64,000 nt of DNA, taken from assembly GCF_006402735.1 (NCBI RefSeq), contig NZ_CP017174.1, forward strand, positions 623,001-687,000. The letters run 5' to 3'. The position numbers and the translations under genes were made by a program. This document shows, one piece after another, positions 35,311 to 44,086 of the stretch (positions within the stretch are counted from its first letter, which is position 1; every line of letters starts with the position of its first letter). Under the pieces are notes generated by a model. That model saw only the letters and a program-made list of their open reading frames with translations. It was not told the DNA's origin and did not search any database. Source of the DNA: Myxococcus xanthus (GTDB lineage: Bacteria > Myxococcota > Myxococcia > Myxococcales > Myxococcaceae).

Positions 35311-36219
35311 TCAGGGCCGGTACTCCCAGTGCCAGGGCTCGGACGGGACGGTGCGCACGAAGCCGAAGTTCTTCGCGTTGTTGGCCATCCACCGGTACGT
35401 CGAGGTGCCAGTGCCGCCCGTGTTGACGTCCACCGCGATGCCGCCCTGGTGGTTGGAGTAGCCCGGAGGCGCGGCCAGGTTGCCGGTGCCGTTCTTGTAC
35501 GCGCGGTACAGAGCTTCCTGCTCCCCCATGCTGCGGAAGCCGCTGTTCACCTTCAGGGTGATGCCCTGCGCGCGCGCCGCCGCGTACATGCGGTTGTACG
35601 CCGCCGCCGCGTCCGAGCGCATCTCCTTGCCGTTCGGGACCGACGAGAGCGAAATCTGCCGAGGCTGCCCGTTCACATAGCCCGTGACGACGCGTCCGCC
35701 ACCGCCTCCGCCCGGGTTGGTGACGGGGCCCTGCACGTTGATGCCCAGCTTGTCCCACGTCTTGGGACCGACGATGCCGTCCGCCACCAGACCGCGGGAC
35801 TGCTGGAAGGCCTTCACCGCGGACAGCGTCTTCGGACCGAACGCGCCGTCCGCCGTGCCCGACTTGAAGCCCAGCACGTTGAGCCGCTGCTGGAGCGCAC
35901 GCACCGGCTCGCCCCGCGCGCCATTGCGCAGCGTGGGGCCCGAGCCGCCCGTACCGCCCGCGGAGTTGAGCGCGCTCCACGTCTTGGGCCCGACGATGCC
36001 GTCCACCTGGAGCCCACGCGCACGCTGGAAGGACTGCACCGCCGCCTGTGTCTTCGGACCGAACACGCCATCCGCGGCGCCTGGGTTGAAGCCCGCGGCC
36101 CTGAGCTTGTTCTGGAGTTGCGTCACGGCCGCGCCGCGCGCGCCACTGCGCAGCGTGGGCGAGGCAGAACGGGACGTGCTGCTGGACGCAGCCGCGGAGG
36201 AGCGGGCAATGGCTACCAT
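35311..36219 (-). CDS. peptidoglycan-binding M15-type D-Ala-D-Ala carboxypeptidase
   Basis: A 302-residue protein with two PG_binding_1 domains (about 22-85 and 97-155; each has GVFGPKTQAAVQSFQ-like sequence ending VDGIVGPKTW). An M15/VanY-type peptidase domain follows (about 175-302). Zinc ligands are visible as YSNHQGGIAVDVN and the final PWHWEYRP; SGFRSMGEQ is the substrate-side motif. It would trim the last D-Ala or cut cross-links in peptidoglycan. There is no N-terminal signal peptide: the first 24 residues are Ser/Ala/Arg with no hydrophobic core, so export must use another route. A small Cys-rich secreted protein gene follows. Confidence 0.9.
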   Translation of the reverse strand: MVAIARSSAAASSSTSRSASPTLRSGARGAAVTQLQNKLRAAGFNPGAADGVFGPKTQAAVQSFQRARGLQVDGIVGPKTWSALNSAGGTGGSGPTLRNGARGEPVRALQQRLNVLGFKSGTADGAFGPKTLSAVKAFQQSRGLVADGIVGPKTWDKLGINVQGPVTNPGGGGGGRVVTGYVNGQPRQISLSSVPNGKEMRSDAAAAYNRMYAAARAQGITLKVNSGFRSMGEQEALYRAYKNGTGNLAAPPGYSNHQGGIAVDVNTGGTGTSTYRWMANNAKNFGFVRTVPSEPWHWEYRP

Positions 36220-36750
36220 GGGGGGACTCTTCCCTTAAAAGAAGAATGGAGTTGGACCCATTTTCCCAACCGCTCAAATAAAGTTGCCTGGGATTCCGTC
36301 AAAAACGCGTGTCAATCCAAGCGCGCGCTCATGATTGAGCTGCGTTTCGTGGCGTGACGGAAAATTTGCGCCAAGGTGACAGTGGGCAGACGGGATTCGT
36401 GGCATTCATTGTTGTGGAAATATTCCACCTTCTTCGTCTGATTTGTCATTGCTGACGCGGGAAGGGGATGTGCGGTGGAGTCGCACGTGTGGCGCCCAGA
36501 ACTCACCCCTGGTGTGGAGCCGCACGGGCAGGGCCCAGGCACCCAACCTGGCGGCCGATCAAGCCCCGGGGAAACGCCCGTAAAGGCCGTTTCATAGAGA
36601 AAATCTCAGGTTCCTGAAGGAACAACCTTGGGAAGTGCCCCGTCGGAAGGCTGTTCTAGTCCGGTCGGGACAAGAAGTGGCCGACGAAGCTTGCATTCGT
36701 CCCGCGCTGCTGAATGTTGTCCCCAAGGTTTTTTCTAGGGAGAGAGAGTC
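36220..36750. promoter_or_regulatory. AT-richer divergent promoter region
   Basis: This 531-base gap separates the leftward M15 peptidase gene from rightward htpX. Several stretches are AT-rich for this genome (about 36235-36330 and 36410-36450), consistent with promoters facing both ways. A run of six T at 36730-36735 lies just before the htpX ribosome binding site (AGGGAGAG). A short reverse frame at about 36312-36450 has no ribosome binding site. No clear operator was found. Confidence 0.4.
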
Positions 36751-37668
36751 ATGAAGGGAAGCTTCGCCAAGCGCATCACACTGTTCGTCCTGACCAACCT
36801 CGCGGTGGTCGCGATGCTGGCGATCGTCGGGCAGCTCATCGGGGTGGAGAACCTGCTCGCCCGCCGCGGCGTGGGGCTGAACCTGCCGGGCCTGCTCATC
36901 ATGGCGGCGGTGATGGGCTTCGGCGGCGCCATCTTCTCGCTGCTCATCTCCAAGCCCATGGCCAAGTGGAGCACGGGGGCGAAGGTCATCACGTCGCCGC
37001 GCTCGGAGGACGAGCGCTGGCTGCTGGAGACGGTGCACCGGCTGGCCCGCGACGCGGGCATCGGCATGCCCGATGTGGCCATCTACGACAGCCCGGACAT
37101 GAACGCCTTCGCCACGGGCGCCAAGCGCAACAGCGCCCTGGTCGCGGTGTCCACCGGCCTGCTCCATGGCATGAAGCGGGACGAGGTGGAGGCCGTGCTC
37201 GGCCACGAGGTGGCCCACGTGGCCAACGGTGACATGGTGACGCTCACGCTGCTGCAGGGCGTGCTCAACACCTTCGTCATCTTCCTCAGCCGCGTGGTGG
37301 GCTTCTTCGTGGACCGCTTCCTCAGCCGCTCCGAGGATGGCGAGGAGAGCGGCGGCTCGGGGCCGGCCTACTTCATCACCAGCATCGTGCTCCAAATCGT
37401 GTTTGGCATTGGCGCCAGCATGATCGTGGCCTGGTACAGCCGCCGGCGTGAGTTCCGCGCGGATGACGGCGGCGCGCAGCTGGTGGACCCGGGCGCCATG
37501 GCGCGGGCGCTGAACCGGCTGCGCATGCAGCAGGGGGAGCCGGCCATGCTGCCGTCCAACATGCAGGCGTTCGGCATCCGGGGCGGCGGGATGATGGCGC
37601 TCTTCTCCAGCCACCCGCCGCTGGAGCTGCGCATCCAGCGCCTGATGGACGGCAGCTGGAAGAGCTGA
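36751..37668 (+). CDS. htpX: membrane protease HtpX (M48)
   Basis: A 305-residue zinc metalloprotease of the inner membrane that degrades misfolded membrane proteins together with FtsH. It has two N-terminal transmembrane segments (about 8-28 and 42-64), zinc motif HEVAH (His152, Glu153, His156), two more segments (about 168-188 and 206-228) and the third ligand region [33 protein letters not shown] is a family signature. The length is standard. AGGGAGAG precedes the ATG. Heat- or envelope-stress control is usual in the family; no operator was identified. Confidence 0.96.
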   Translation: MKGSFAKRITLFVLTNLAVVAMLAIVGQLIGVENLLARRGVGLNLPGLLIMAAVMGFGGAIFSLLISKPMAKWSTGAKVITSPRSEDERWLLETVHRLARDAGIGMPDVAIYDSPDMNAFATGAKRNSALVAVSTGLLHGMKRDEVEAVLGHEVAHVANGDMVTLTLLQGVLNTFVIFLSRVVGFFVDRFLSRSEDGEESGGSGPAYFITSIVLQIVFGIGASMIVAWYSRRREFRADDGGAQLVDPGAMARALNRLRMQQGEPAMLPSNMQAFGIRGGGMMALFSSHPPLELRIQRLMDGSWKS

Positions 37669-37687
37669 CGCGAGCGCGGTCGTAACG

Positions 37688-37721
37688 CCGGCACATGTCA
37701 CGAATGTGTGACATGTGCCGG
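37688..37721. terminator. perfect 14-base-pair hairpin after htpX
   Basis: CCGGCACATGTCAC (37688-37701) and GTGACATGTGCCGG (37708-37721) pair without mismatch around GAATGT, 19 bases after the htpX stop. No U-tract follows. It is probably a terminator, but the exact symmetry would also suit a regulator acting on the downstream porin gene. Confidence 0.6.
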
Positions 37722-37867
37722 GCTGTTCCGTGACACGGCGAAGGGGCCTGTGACGGTGAGGCAACAACAAGGGCCCTTGCGTTGCGGCAGTTCATTCCGT
37801 CCTGTAACGGGAGCGCAAACTCGAGCCCGTGCGCGCTTTCGCGCTCTGCTGGCAGTTCCGCGCCGTC

Positions 37868-39208
37868 ATGACCCCCACCGCTTCGTTCCGCGCTGCTCTC
37901 CAGGTCCTGTTGTCCGGCTCCGCGCTGCTTCTGGCGCCTCTTGCCCACGCGCAGCAGGACGAGGCCGCGCCCTCGTCCTCCACCGAGACACCTCCTGCTT
38001 CCGAGCCGACGCCCACGCCGACGCCGGTTCCCGAGGCGGCGATGCCCGAGCCGGAGACGAAGCCCGAGGCGGAGAAGAAGGAGCAGGCCTGGTACGACCG
38101 CATCCGCATCCGGGGCTACACGCAGTTCCGCTACAACCGGCTGCCCAGCTTCCGGGTGAATGACGAGCTGGTCAACGACCAGGGCGACCGCTTCCTCGGC
38201 AAGAACACCGGCTTTGGCATCCGGCGCGCGCGCCTCGTGCTGTTCGGTGACGTCTCCGACCGCGTGTCCATCTACCTCCAGCCGGACTTCGCGTCGGTCA
38301 TCGGGGACCAGTACAACGTCACCATCATGCGGGACTGGTACGCGGACATCTTCCTGGACGCGAAGAAGGAGTTCCGGCTGCGCGTGGGCCAGTCGAAGGT
38401 GCCGTTCGGCTTCGAGAACCTCCAGTCCAGCCAGAACCGCGTTCCCCTGGATCGCAATGACGGCATCAACAGCGGGCTCAAGGACGAACGCGACCTGGGC
38501 GTCTTCTTCTACTGGGCGCCCGACGAAATCCGGAAGCGCTTCAAGTTCCTCGTCGACAACAACCTGAAGGGCTCCGGCGACTACGGCGTGGTCGGCTTCG
38601 GCGTCTTCAACGGCCAGACGGCCAACCGCGCCGAGCGCAATGACACGCCGCATGGTGTCGTTCGCGTCACGTGGCCCTTCCTGTTCGGCTCGCAGTACGT
38701 GGAAGCGGGCGTGGGCGGCTACTACGGCCGCTTCGACCTCACTGCCTCGCCGCGTGACGGCGCGCCCTACGCGCTCGCCCGGGGCTCCAACATGGTGGAC
38801 GCGCGCGCCATCGTCAGCCTGGTCATCTACCCGCAGCCGCTGGGCTTCCAGGCCGAGTTCAACCTGGGCCGCGGTCCCTCGCTGGGCGAGGGGCCCGTCG
38901 ATGGCCTGCTCATCGACAGCCGCCAGCTCCGGGGCGGCTATGCGCAGCTCATGTACAAGCTGGACGGCGTGCTAGGCGTGTCCCTCATCCCCTACATCCG
39001 AGGCACCCTCTACGACGGCGGCAAGAAGTTCGAGACGAACGCGCCGCTCTACGACGTGCGGGAGATGGAGATGGGCGCCGAGTGGCAGCTGAACAAGGTC
39101 TTGGAGCTGACGGGCACCTACCTCATCTCGGACCGCACCTCGTCCCGCTATCCGTATATCCAGCAGCAGGGACACGTGACGCGCGTCCAGCTTCAGGTCA
39201 ATTATTGA
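37868..39208 (+). CDS. phosphate-selective porin O/P family outer-membrane protein
   Basis: A 446-residue outer-membrane barrel. The signal peptide (SFRAALQVLLSGSALLLAPL, cut near AHAQ) is followed by a Pro/Glu/Thr-rich spacer of about 50 residues. A beta-barrel of the OprO/OprP family comes next (IRIRGYTQFRYN, DWYADIFLDAKKEFRLRVGQ, KVPFGFENLQSS). It ends in a typical barrel sequence with aromatic residue near the end (VQLQVNY). OprP passes phosphate; selectivity here is not proven. The ATG at 37868 was preferred to GTG at 37829, which would put 13 extra residues before the signal peptide. Confidence 0.88.
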   Translation: MTPTASFRAALQVLLSGSALLLAPLAHAQQDEAAPSSSTETPPASEPTPTPTPVPEAAMPEPETKPEAEKKEQAWYDRIRIRGYTQFRYNRLPSFRVNDELVNDQGDRFLGKNTGFGIRRARLVLFGDVSDRVSIYLQPDFASVIGDQYNVTIMRDWYADIFLDAKKEFRLRVGQSKVPFGFENLQSSQNRVPLDRNDGINSGLKDERDLGVFFYWAPDEIRKRFKFLVDNNLKGSGDYGVVGFGVFNGQTANRAERNDTPHGVVRVTWPFLFGSQYVEAGVGGYYGRFDLTASPRDGAPYALARGSNMVDARAIVSLVIYPQPLGFQAEFNLGRGPSLGEGPVDGLLIDSRQLRGGYAQLMYKLDGVLGVSLIPYIRGTLYDGGKKFETNAPLYDVREMEMGAEWQLNKVLELTGTYLISDRTSSRYPYIQQQGHVTRVQLQVNY

Positions 39209-39393
39209 GCAATTCTGGATGCTGCCGCCGGGTGTCTGTCACAATCCTGTGACTGGTGCGGTGCGTCAGGGCTTGTTCATGTGCACTGGATTTGAACGCT
39301 GAGGCTGTTGTTTCGCGGCTTGCGCAACTTTCGGATATTGATCCGGAAAACCATGGAGGCGTCTGACTTACTTCGCCCCCCATGGAGCCGCTG

Positions 39394-41004
39394 ATGACTG
39401 GTAGCAACTCCTATCGAATCCGCCAGGGAGATACGCTCAGCGCCATCGCCCGGCGCAACAACACGACCGTCGATGCGCTGGCGCGAGCGAACAACCTCCA
39501 GAACCCGGACCGCATCATCGCCGGGAAGACCCTGGTCATTCCGGGCGCCAACGATGGCTTCGAGGCCAATGCGCCTCGTCCGATGCCGCGCCCAGCCAAC
39601 CGGCTGGCGGGTACGTCACAGAACCGTGACAGCTTTGAGCCTGGCACCGCGCAGGGCACCGTGGCGCAGGGCGTCACGCCGGCGGGCACCGCTGGCGTGT
39701 CTGGCACCCAGAATGGCTATCGCAACATCGACCTGACGGCCTTCCGCCAGGGCGGGTCCAACTCCGAGTCCGCCATTGTCGTTGGCACCTCGGAAGGCAA
39801 CCGCACGCCGAACGGTGGCTTCACGGCGAGCTACGGGGGCCACACCGACCCGGGCAATGCCAAGCACAACCGCGGCTCGTTCTCCTACCAGGGTGGCGGC
39901 GCGAACTCCCCGTCGCACGCGGACGAAATCTGGAACCGCGAGCTGGGCCGCGTCACGCCGCAGTACCAGCGCGCCGCCGAGCGCGCGGGCCTGGACCCGA
40001 ACAACGCGCTGCTGGCCTCCACCTTCTACGACCTGCACACGCAGTCGCCCCGCGCGGCGCAGAACTTCCTCAACCGCGAGCTGCCCAAGCTGGCGCAGGA
40101 CCCCCGTGGCGTGACGTCCGAGGCGCTCGTCGACGCGCGCGTGAATGCGTTCCGCACGGACAACGGGCAGATCAGCGCCTCCGGCTTCGACCACAACGAG
40201 CAGCGCCTGCGCGCCGACCAGACGCGGCGTGAGACGGCGTTGGTCCGGGCCCTGGACGCGCGCGGCTACCGCGACGGCGGCGGCGCGGTCGAAAACGCGC
40301 CCATCCCGCGCCCGCGCCCGGAGAACCTCACGGCGGGCACCACGGAGCTGCCCGCCGAGGTCCCCATCCCGCGCCCGCGCCCGGAGAACCTCCAGGCCTC
40401 CAACACCACCGAGGGCGCGACGCCCACTGACTTGAGCGACACGGCGGAGATCGCGCCCGCGGCGGACCGCCCGGCGGTGCAGACGGCCACGCCGTGGGTC
40501 AGCCAGTACAACGCGTCGAAGGTGGAGCGTGCCGGTGACAAGGCCTGCTTCCGCGCCGCGGTGGTGATGGCCGCGGGCGCCGGGGCCACCGTGACGGGGC
40601 CGGACAACCGCATCCAGGTGGCCACGGGGGATGACCCGAACGGCGGCGTCACGGTGAATGCCGCGGCGGCGCGCCGGGGCCGTGAGTACATCGATGGCCA
40701 GCTCGACGCGGGCAAGCCCGTCGTCGTGGGCGTGGACCACCGCTCTGGCCGGAACTCGGACAACGTGGACGGCATCACCGACCACTTCGTGGTGATTACG
40801 GGCCGCGGCACGGACGAGCAGGGCCGCACGTACTACACGTTCCACGACCCGGCGACGAACCACGAGCAGCGCGGCGCGGACACCAACCCGAACAACCGCT
40901 TCTACGTGGACCAGGACACGGGCAACCTCTACCGGGAGGGCCCCACCACGGGCAACGTCGTCCAGCGGCACTTTGAAGTGTCGATGGTCCGGCCGAACGC
41001 CTAG
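39394..41004 (+). CDS. LysM protein with a C39-like cysteine-peptidase domain
   Basis: A 536-residue protein without signal peptide. One LysM domain (about 4-48, SYRIRQGDTLSAIARRN) would bind peptidoglycan. The middle domain (about 145-295) is helical with YQRAAERAGLDPNNALLAST and is not recognised. Then come two copies of PIPRPRPENL (an earlier PRPMPRPANRL resembles them). The C-terminal domain fits a papain-like C39 fold: Cys385 in DKACFRAAVVM, His464 in ITDHFVVITG and Asp485 in TFHDPATN. The ATG at 39394 has GGAG six bases upstream; another ATG is four codons earlier. A hairpin terminator follows. It could be a wall-active enzyme or an effector exported by a non-Sec route (inferred). Confidence 0.8.
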   Translation: MTGSNSYRIRQGDTLSAIARRNNTTVDALARANNLQNPDRIIAGKTLVIPGANDGFEANAPRPMPRPANRLAGTSQNRDSFEPGTAQGTVAQGVTPAGTAGVSGTQNGYRNIDLTAFRQGGSNSESAIVVGTSEGNRTPNGGFTASYGGHTDPGNAKHNRGSFSYQGGGANSPSHADEIWNRELGRVTPQYQRAAERAGLDPNNALLASTFYDLHTQSPRAAQNFLNRELPKLAQDPRGVTSEALVDARVNAFRTDNGQISASGFDHNEQRLRADQTRRETALVRALDARGYRDGGGAVENAPIPRPRPENLTAGTTELPAEVPIPRPRPENLQASNTTEGATPTDLSDTAEIAPAADRPAVQTATPWVSQYNASKVERAGDKACFRAAVVMAAGAGATVTGPDNRIQVATGDDPNGGVTVNAAAARRGREYIDGQLDAGKPVVVGVDHRSGRNSDNVDGITDHFVVITGRGTDEQGRTYYTFHDPATNHEQRGADTNPNNRFYVDQDTGNLYREGPTTGNVVQRHFEVSMVRPNA

Positions 41005-41059
41005 CCGTTCCGCTGGGAGACGTGCAGGGCGCTGGGAAGCCCTGATTCCAGGCGCACCC

Positions 41060-41087
41060 GAGGCGGGAAGGAGTGACTTCCCGCCTC
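41060..41087 (+). terminator. terminator of the LysM protein gene
   Basis: GAGGCGGGAAG (41060-41070) pairs perfectly with CTTCCCGCCTC (41077-41087) around a six-base loop, 55 bases after the stop. Confidence 0.7.
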
Positions 41088-41154
41088 CGGGCGTTCAGTC
41101 AGGAACTGGGCGCGGGCGCGCGGCGCGATATGGTCGCCTGTGCCCCGAGGAGCC

Positions 41155-42318
41155 ATGAACTTCGTCTTCATCTCCCCCCACTTCCCTCCGCATTACTTCC
41201 ACTTCATCTCCGCGCTGCGGGAGCGGGGCGTCACGGTTCTGGGCATCGGTGACGCGTCCTACGAGTCGCTCCGCCCCGAGCTGAAGGAGTCCCTGCGCGA
41301 GTACTACTTCGTCCCCAGCCTCATGGACGAGGATGCGCTCACCCGCGCGGCGGGATACCTCACGTGGCGGCACGGCCGCATCCACCGCATCGACTCGCTC
41401 AACGAGTCCTGGCTGGAGGTGGAGGCGCGCTTGCGTGGGGACTTCAACGTGCCGGGCCTGCAGCCCGCGGACATCCACCGGCTGCGCTCCAAGTCCGGCA
41501 TGGCGGAGGTGTTCCAGGAAGCGGGCGTGCCGCACCCGGACCTCATTCGCGTCCGCGACGCCGCGCAGGTGAAGGCGTTCGCCGCGCGCGTGGGCTACCC
41601 GCTGGTGCTCAAGCCGGACGTGGGCGTGGGCGCCGCCAACACCTTCAAGGTGGCCAGCGACGCGGAGGTGGACGCGGCCCTGTCCTATCCGCTGCCCACC
41701 ACCTACGTGGCACAGCCCTTCGTGCGCGGCACCATCGTCACCTACGACGGCATCGTGGACCGGCACGGCGTCATCGTCTTCAACCTCAGTCACGAATACA
41801 GCGACGGAGGCATGGAGACGGTGGTGGAGCAGCGCGACATCTCCTTCTGGAGCCACAAGGAGATTCCCCCCGCGCTGGACGTGCTGGGCCGGCAGGTGGT
41901 GGCCGCCTTCGGCCTGCGCGAGCGCTGGTTCCACCTGGAGTTCTTCCGTCTGCCAGATGGCCGCTTCATGGTGCTGGAGGCCAACCTGCGGCCGCCCGGC
42001 GGCTTCATGGTGGACATGATGAACTACACGTGTGACATCGACGTGTACCGGCTCTGGGCGCGGGTGGTGACGGGCGACCCGGTGGCGGACTTTCGCTTCA
42101 CGCCGCGCTACCACGTCTGTCACAGCGCGCGCCGCAAGTCCCGCCGCTACCGGCACCCGCACGCGGACGTGGAGAAGAAGCTGGGCACGTCACTCATCCT
42201 CCACCGCGAGCTGCCGAGCATCTACCACAGCCTCCTGGGCGAGGAGATGTACCTCACCCGCCACGCGGACATGGACGCCCTGCGGGATACGGTGCGCTTC
42301 ATCCAGGACAAGGCGTAG
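41155..42318 (+). CDS. ATP-grasp ligase family protein
   Basis: A 387-residue soluble enzyme with the ATP-grasp fold of carboxylate-amine/thiol ligases. An N-terminal Rossmann-like domain (MNFVFISPHFPPHYFHF) comes first, then the ATP-binding strands YPLVLKPDVGVGAANTF, and the metal and phosphate site HLEFFRLPDGRFMVLEANLR followed by PPGGFMVDMM. It would activate a carboxylate as acyl phosphate and join it to an amine; the substrates are unknown. GAGGAG lies just before the ATG at 41155, five codons after an alternative GTG. It faces the DUF2378 gene with a five-base gap. Confidence 0.85.
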   Translation: MNFVFISPHFPPHYFHFISALRERGVTVLGIGDASYESLRPELKESLREYYFVPSLMDEDALTRAAGYLTWRHGRIHRIDSLNESWLEVEARLRGDFNVPGLQPADIHRLRSKSGMAEVFQEAGVPHPDLIRVRDAAQVKAFAARVGYPLVLKPDVGVGAANTFKVASDAEVDAALSYPLPTTYVAQPFVRGTIVTYDGIVDRHGVIVFNLSHEYSDGGMETVVEQRDISFWSHKEIPPALDVLGRQVVAAFGLRERWFHLEFFRLPDGRFMVLEANLRPPGGFMVDMMNYTCDIDVYRLWARVVTGDPVADFRFTPRYHVCHSARRKSRRYRHPHADVEKKLGTSLILHRELPSIYHSLLGEEMYLTRHADMDALRDTVRFIQDKA

Positions 42319-42323
42319 CGCGC

Positions 42324-42896
42324 TCAGCGCGCCGCCCAGGTGAGCTGGTAGGTGGTGCTGTCCGCGTCCTCGTGGATGCGCGCCACGCGGGGGGACTCGG
42401 CGCCGCCCAGGCGCAGCAGGGACTCGAAGAGCGCCTCCGCGTAGCCGGGCGCGTCCACCCGCGAGTTCATCCGCATGGCGTAGGTGGTGGGGCCCTGCTC
42501 GGTGAGCTCCACCTCCGTGTAGTTGTCGGTGGCGCGCAGCGTCTGCGGCAGGCGCTGCACCAGGCGGCGGGGGCCCAGCAGCCGCATGACGCCGTACACC
42601 GCGCGGCCCAAGACGGTGCGCCCGTAGCCCTGCACGTGGCGCTCGGCGAGCTGGCGGAAGGCCTCCTCCCGGGGCAGGCCCGGAAAGGCCTCCTCGACGA
42701 TGACGTCGAGGCACTTTCCCCACAGGAGCACCGGATAGCCCGGCAGCAGGGGCCGGTCCAGGTCGATGCCCGCCTGCCGCAACCGGTGCTTGAGGCGGGG
42801 CGACACGCTGCCGCGCAGCCCGTGCTCGAGCAGGCCCTCCACCACCTGGACGTAGACGAGCCGCTGCTCCAGGGGAACCGCCCTGCGGTGCTTCAT
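42324..42896 (-). CDS. DUF2378 (TIGR02265) myxobacterial paralogous family protein
   Basis: A 190-residue protein of the DUF2378 family, found in many copies in myxobacteria and hardly elsewhere. Typical features are FEGLLEHGL-like VVEGLLEHGLRG, the central YPVLLWGKCLDVIVEEAFPG and the ending with a predicted lipid- or ligand-binding barrel (NYTEVELTEQGPTTYAM). No function is known. It starts 10 bases after the stop of the leftward esterase gene and is probably co-transcribed with it. Confidence 0.9.
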   Translation of the reverse strand: MKHRRAVPLEQRLVYVQVVEGLLEHGLRGSVSPRLKHRLRQAGIDLDRPLLPGYPVLLWGKCLDVIVEEAFPGLPREEAFRQLAERHVQGYGRTVLGRAVYGVMRLLGPRRLVQRLPQTLRATDNYTEVELTEQGPTTYAMRMNSRVDAPGYAEALFESLLRLGGAESPRVARIHEDADSTTYQLTWAAR

Positions 42897-42906
42897 TCGA
42901 AGCGCC

Positions 42907-43680
42907 TCACCCCAGCAGCCAGCGCATGGCGGAGGGCAGGCGCCGCTGCCAGTCCCGCTCGTGGTGCCCGCCGTGTGGATCCAACACCAGCGCCAGTTCG
43001 TGGTCCGCGTAGCCCAGGTGCTTGAGGTGCTCGTAGAAGGCGCGCGTGGATTCGCCGTAGTAGACGGGCACGCCGCTGGCGTCCGTGTACTCGTGGGCGC
43101 CCGCGTCCAGGTAGATGCGCGTCCAGCGGCGGCTGTGCGCCGACCATGCGCCGAAGAGCTGGTTGGCGCCCCACGTCACGGTGGGAGACAGGGCGCCGAT
43201 GCGGCCGAACACCTCCGGATAGCGGCACCCGAGGTAGAGCGAAATCAGGCCGCCCAGCGACGAGCCCATGGCGCCCGTCCACTGCGGCTCCGTCCGGGTG
43301 CGGTAGGTGCGGTCCACCAGCGGCTTGAGGTGCTCCACCAGGAAGCGGCCGTAGGCCTCGCCGCGCGCGTGCATCGGGCTGCGCGGTTCATTCCACGGCG
43401 AATAGTCGTGCACGCGCCCCACGCCCGAGTCCACCGCGACGATGAGCCACGGCTCCAGGCTTCCTTCGCCCACGCCGTGCTCCAACGCGAGGTTGGCGCA
43501 CCAGGTCTCGAAGAGGGCGGATTCGGGGTGGGCGAACACGTTCTGCCCGTCGTGCATGTACAGCACGGGGAACCGATGGCCCGGCATCGCATCGTATGCG
43601 TGGGGGGTGTAGACGCGCACGGTGCGCGCGAAGCCCTCCTGGGGGGAGGGGAAGTCTCGGACGATGTGGACGTGGCCCAT
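42907..43680 (-). CDS. enterochelin-esterase-like alpha/beta hydrolase
   Basis: A 257-residue cytoplasmic esterase of the esterase D/Fes-like group. It has the strand VLYMHDGQNVF, nucleophile Ser in MGSSLGGL, and Asp/His at the end (LVLDPHGGHHERDW). The segment EFGRIGALSPTVTWG is typical. Relatives hydrolyse acyl esters of sugars, trehalose or siderophores. The ATG at 43680 was chosen because homology begins there; an in-frame ATG 22 codons earlier lies in Pro/His-rich sequence. It precedes the DUF2378 gene by 10 bases. Confidence 0.85.
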   Translation of the reverse strand: MGHVHIVRDFPSPQEGFARTVRVYTPHAYDAMPGHRFPVLYMHDGQNVFAHPESALFETWCANLALEHGVGEGSLEPWLIVAVDSGVGRVHDYSPWNEPRSPMHARGEAYGRFLVEHLKPLVDRTYRTRTEPQWTGAMGSSLGGLISLYLGCRYPEVFGRIGALSPTVTWGANQLFGAWSAHSRRWTRIYLDAGAHEYTDASGVPVYYGESTRAFYEHLKHLGYADHELALVLDPHGGHHERDWQRRLPSAMRWLLG

Positions 43681-43812
43681 GGGAACCGGGTGCCAGCATA
43701 CCTGGAGGGGGTGACCGGTCGGGAAGCGCTGGCCCCGGGGATGCACAGGCGACGGGCGGACCGCGCGGTGCTCCCAATCTGCGTGGAAAGCTGCTTAATC
43801 TGGAGTTCCATC

Positions 43813-44004
43813 ATGGAGCTGGAACACCCGCATCTGGCGGTCCTGCTGCTCACCACCGAGTCCGACTTGCGCGAGGCGCGGGAGGCCTTGGATGGCAGCG
43901 AGGAGTCACGCCTTCGTTACGTCGCCGCGGAGAGCCGCGCGGAGGCCGCGTACTTCCTGGCGTGGGACCTGCTGGAAGTCGACCCGCGCATGGGCCGGGC
44001 CTGA
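43813..44004 (+). CDS. small conserved-looking hypothetical protein (63 residues)
   Basis: A 63-residue acidic protein starting MELEHPHLAVLLLTTESDL, with helical Glu/Ala-rich sequence to the end (SRAEAAYFLAWDLLEVD). GGAG lies 9-12 bases before the ATG and codon use fits the genome. The pattern suggests a small helical protein, but I do not recognise it. It is divergent from the esterase gene. A longer upstream in-frame reading exists and is discarded because it covers the esterase gene. Confidence 0.5.
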   Translation: MELEHPHLAVLLLTTESDLREAREALDGSEESRLRYVAAESRAEAAYFLAWDLLEVDPRMGRA

Positions 44005-44086
44005 GCTCCTGACACGCGTGTCCCGCCTTTGGACGGCGCGTCCGCGTGCCGGACGGCCCGTGAGAAGGGGGCTGCTGTAGGGAATC

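Noticed and set aside
36312..36542. Small reverse ORF in the gap before htpX
   Set aside because: No ribosome binding site for any of its ATGs and composition follows the AT-richer promoter region.
40315..40400. Repeated CGCGCCCGGAGAACCT-type DNA, at first like a short repeat array
   Set aside because: It encodes two PIPRPRPENL protein repeats within the LysM gene; there are no spacers of CRISPR type.
41155..42318. ATP-grasp gene considered as part of a graspetide (RiPP) cluster
   Set aside because: No precursor-like small gene is next to it, the sequence lacks features I associate with microviridin-type ligases, and it is 19 kb from the peptide gene.
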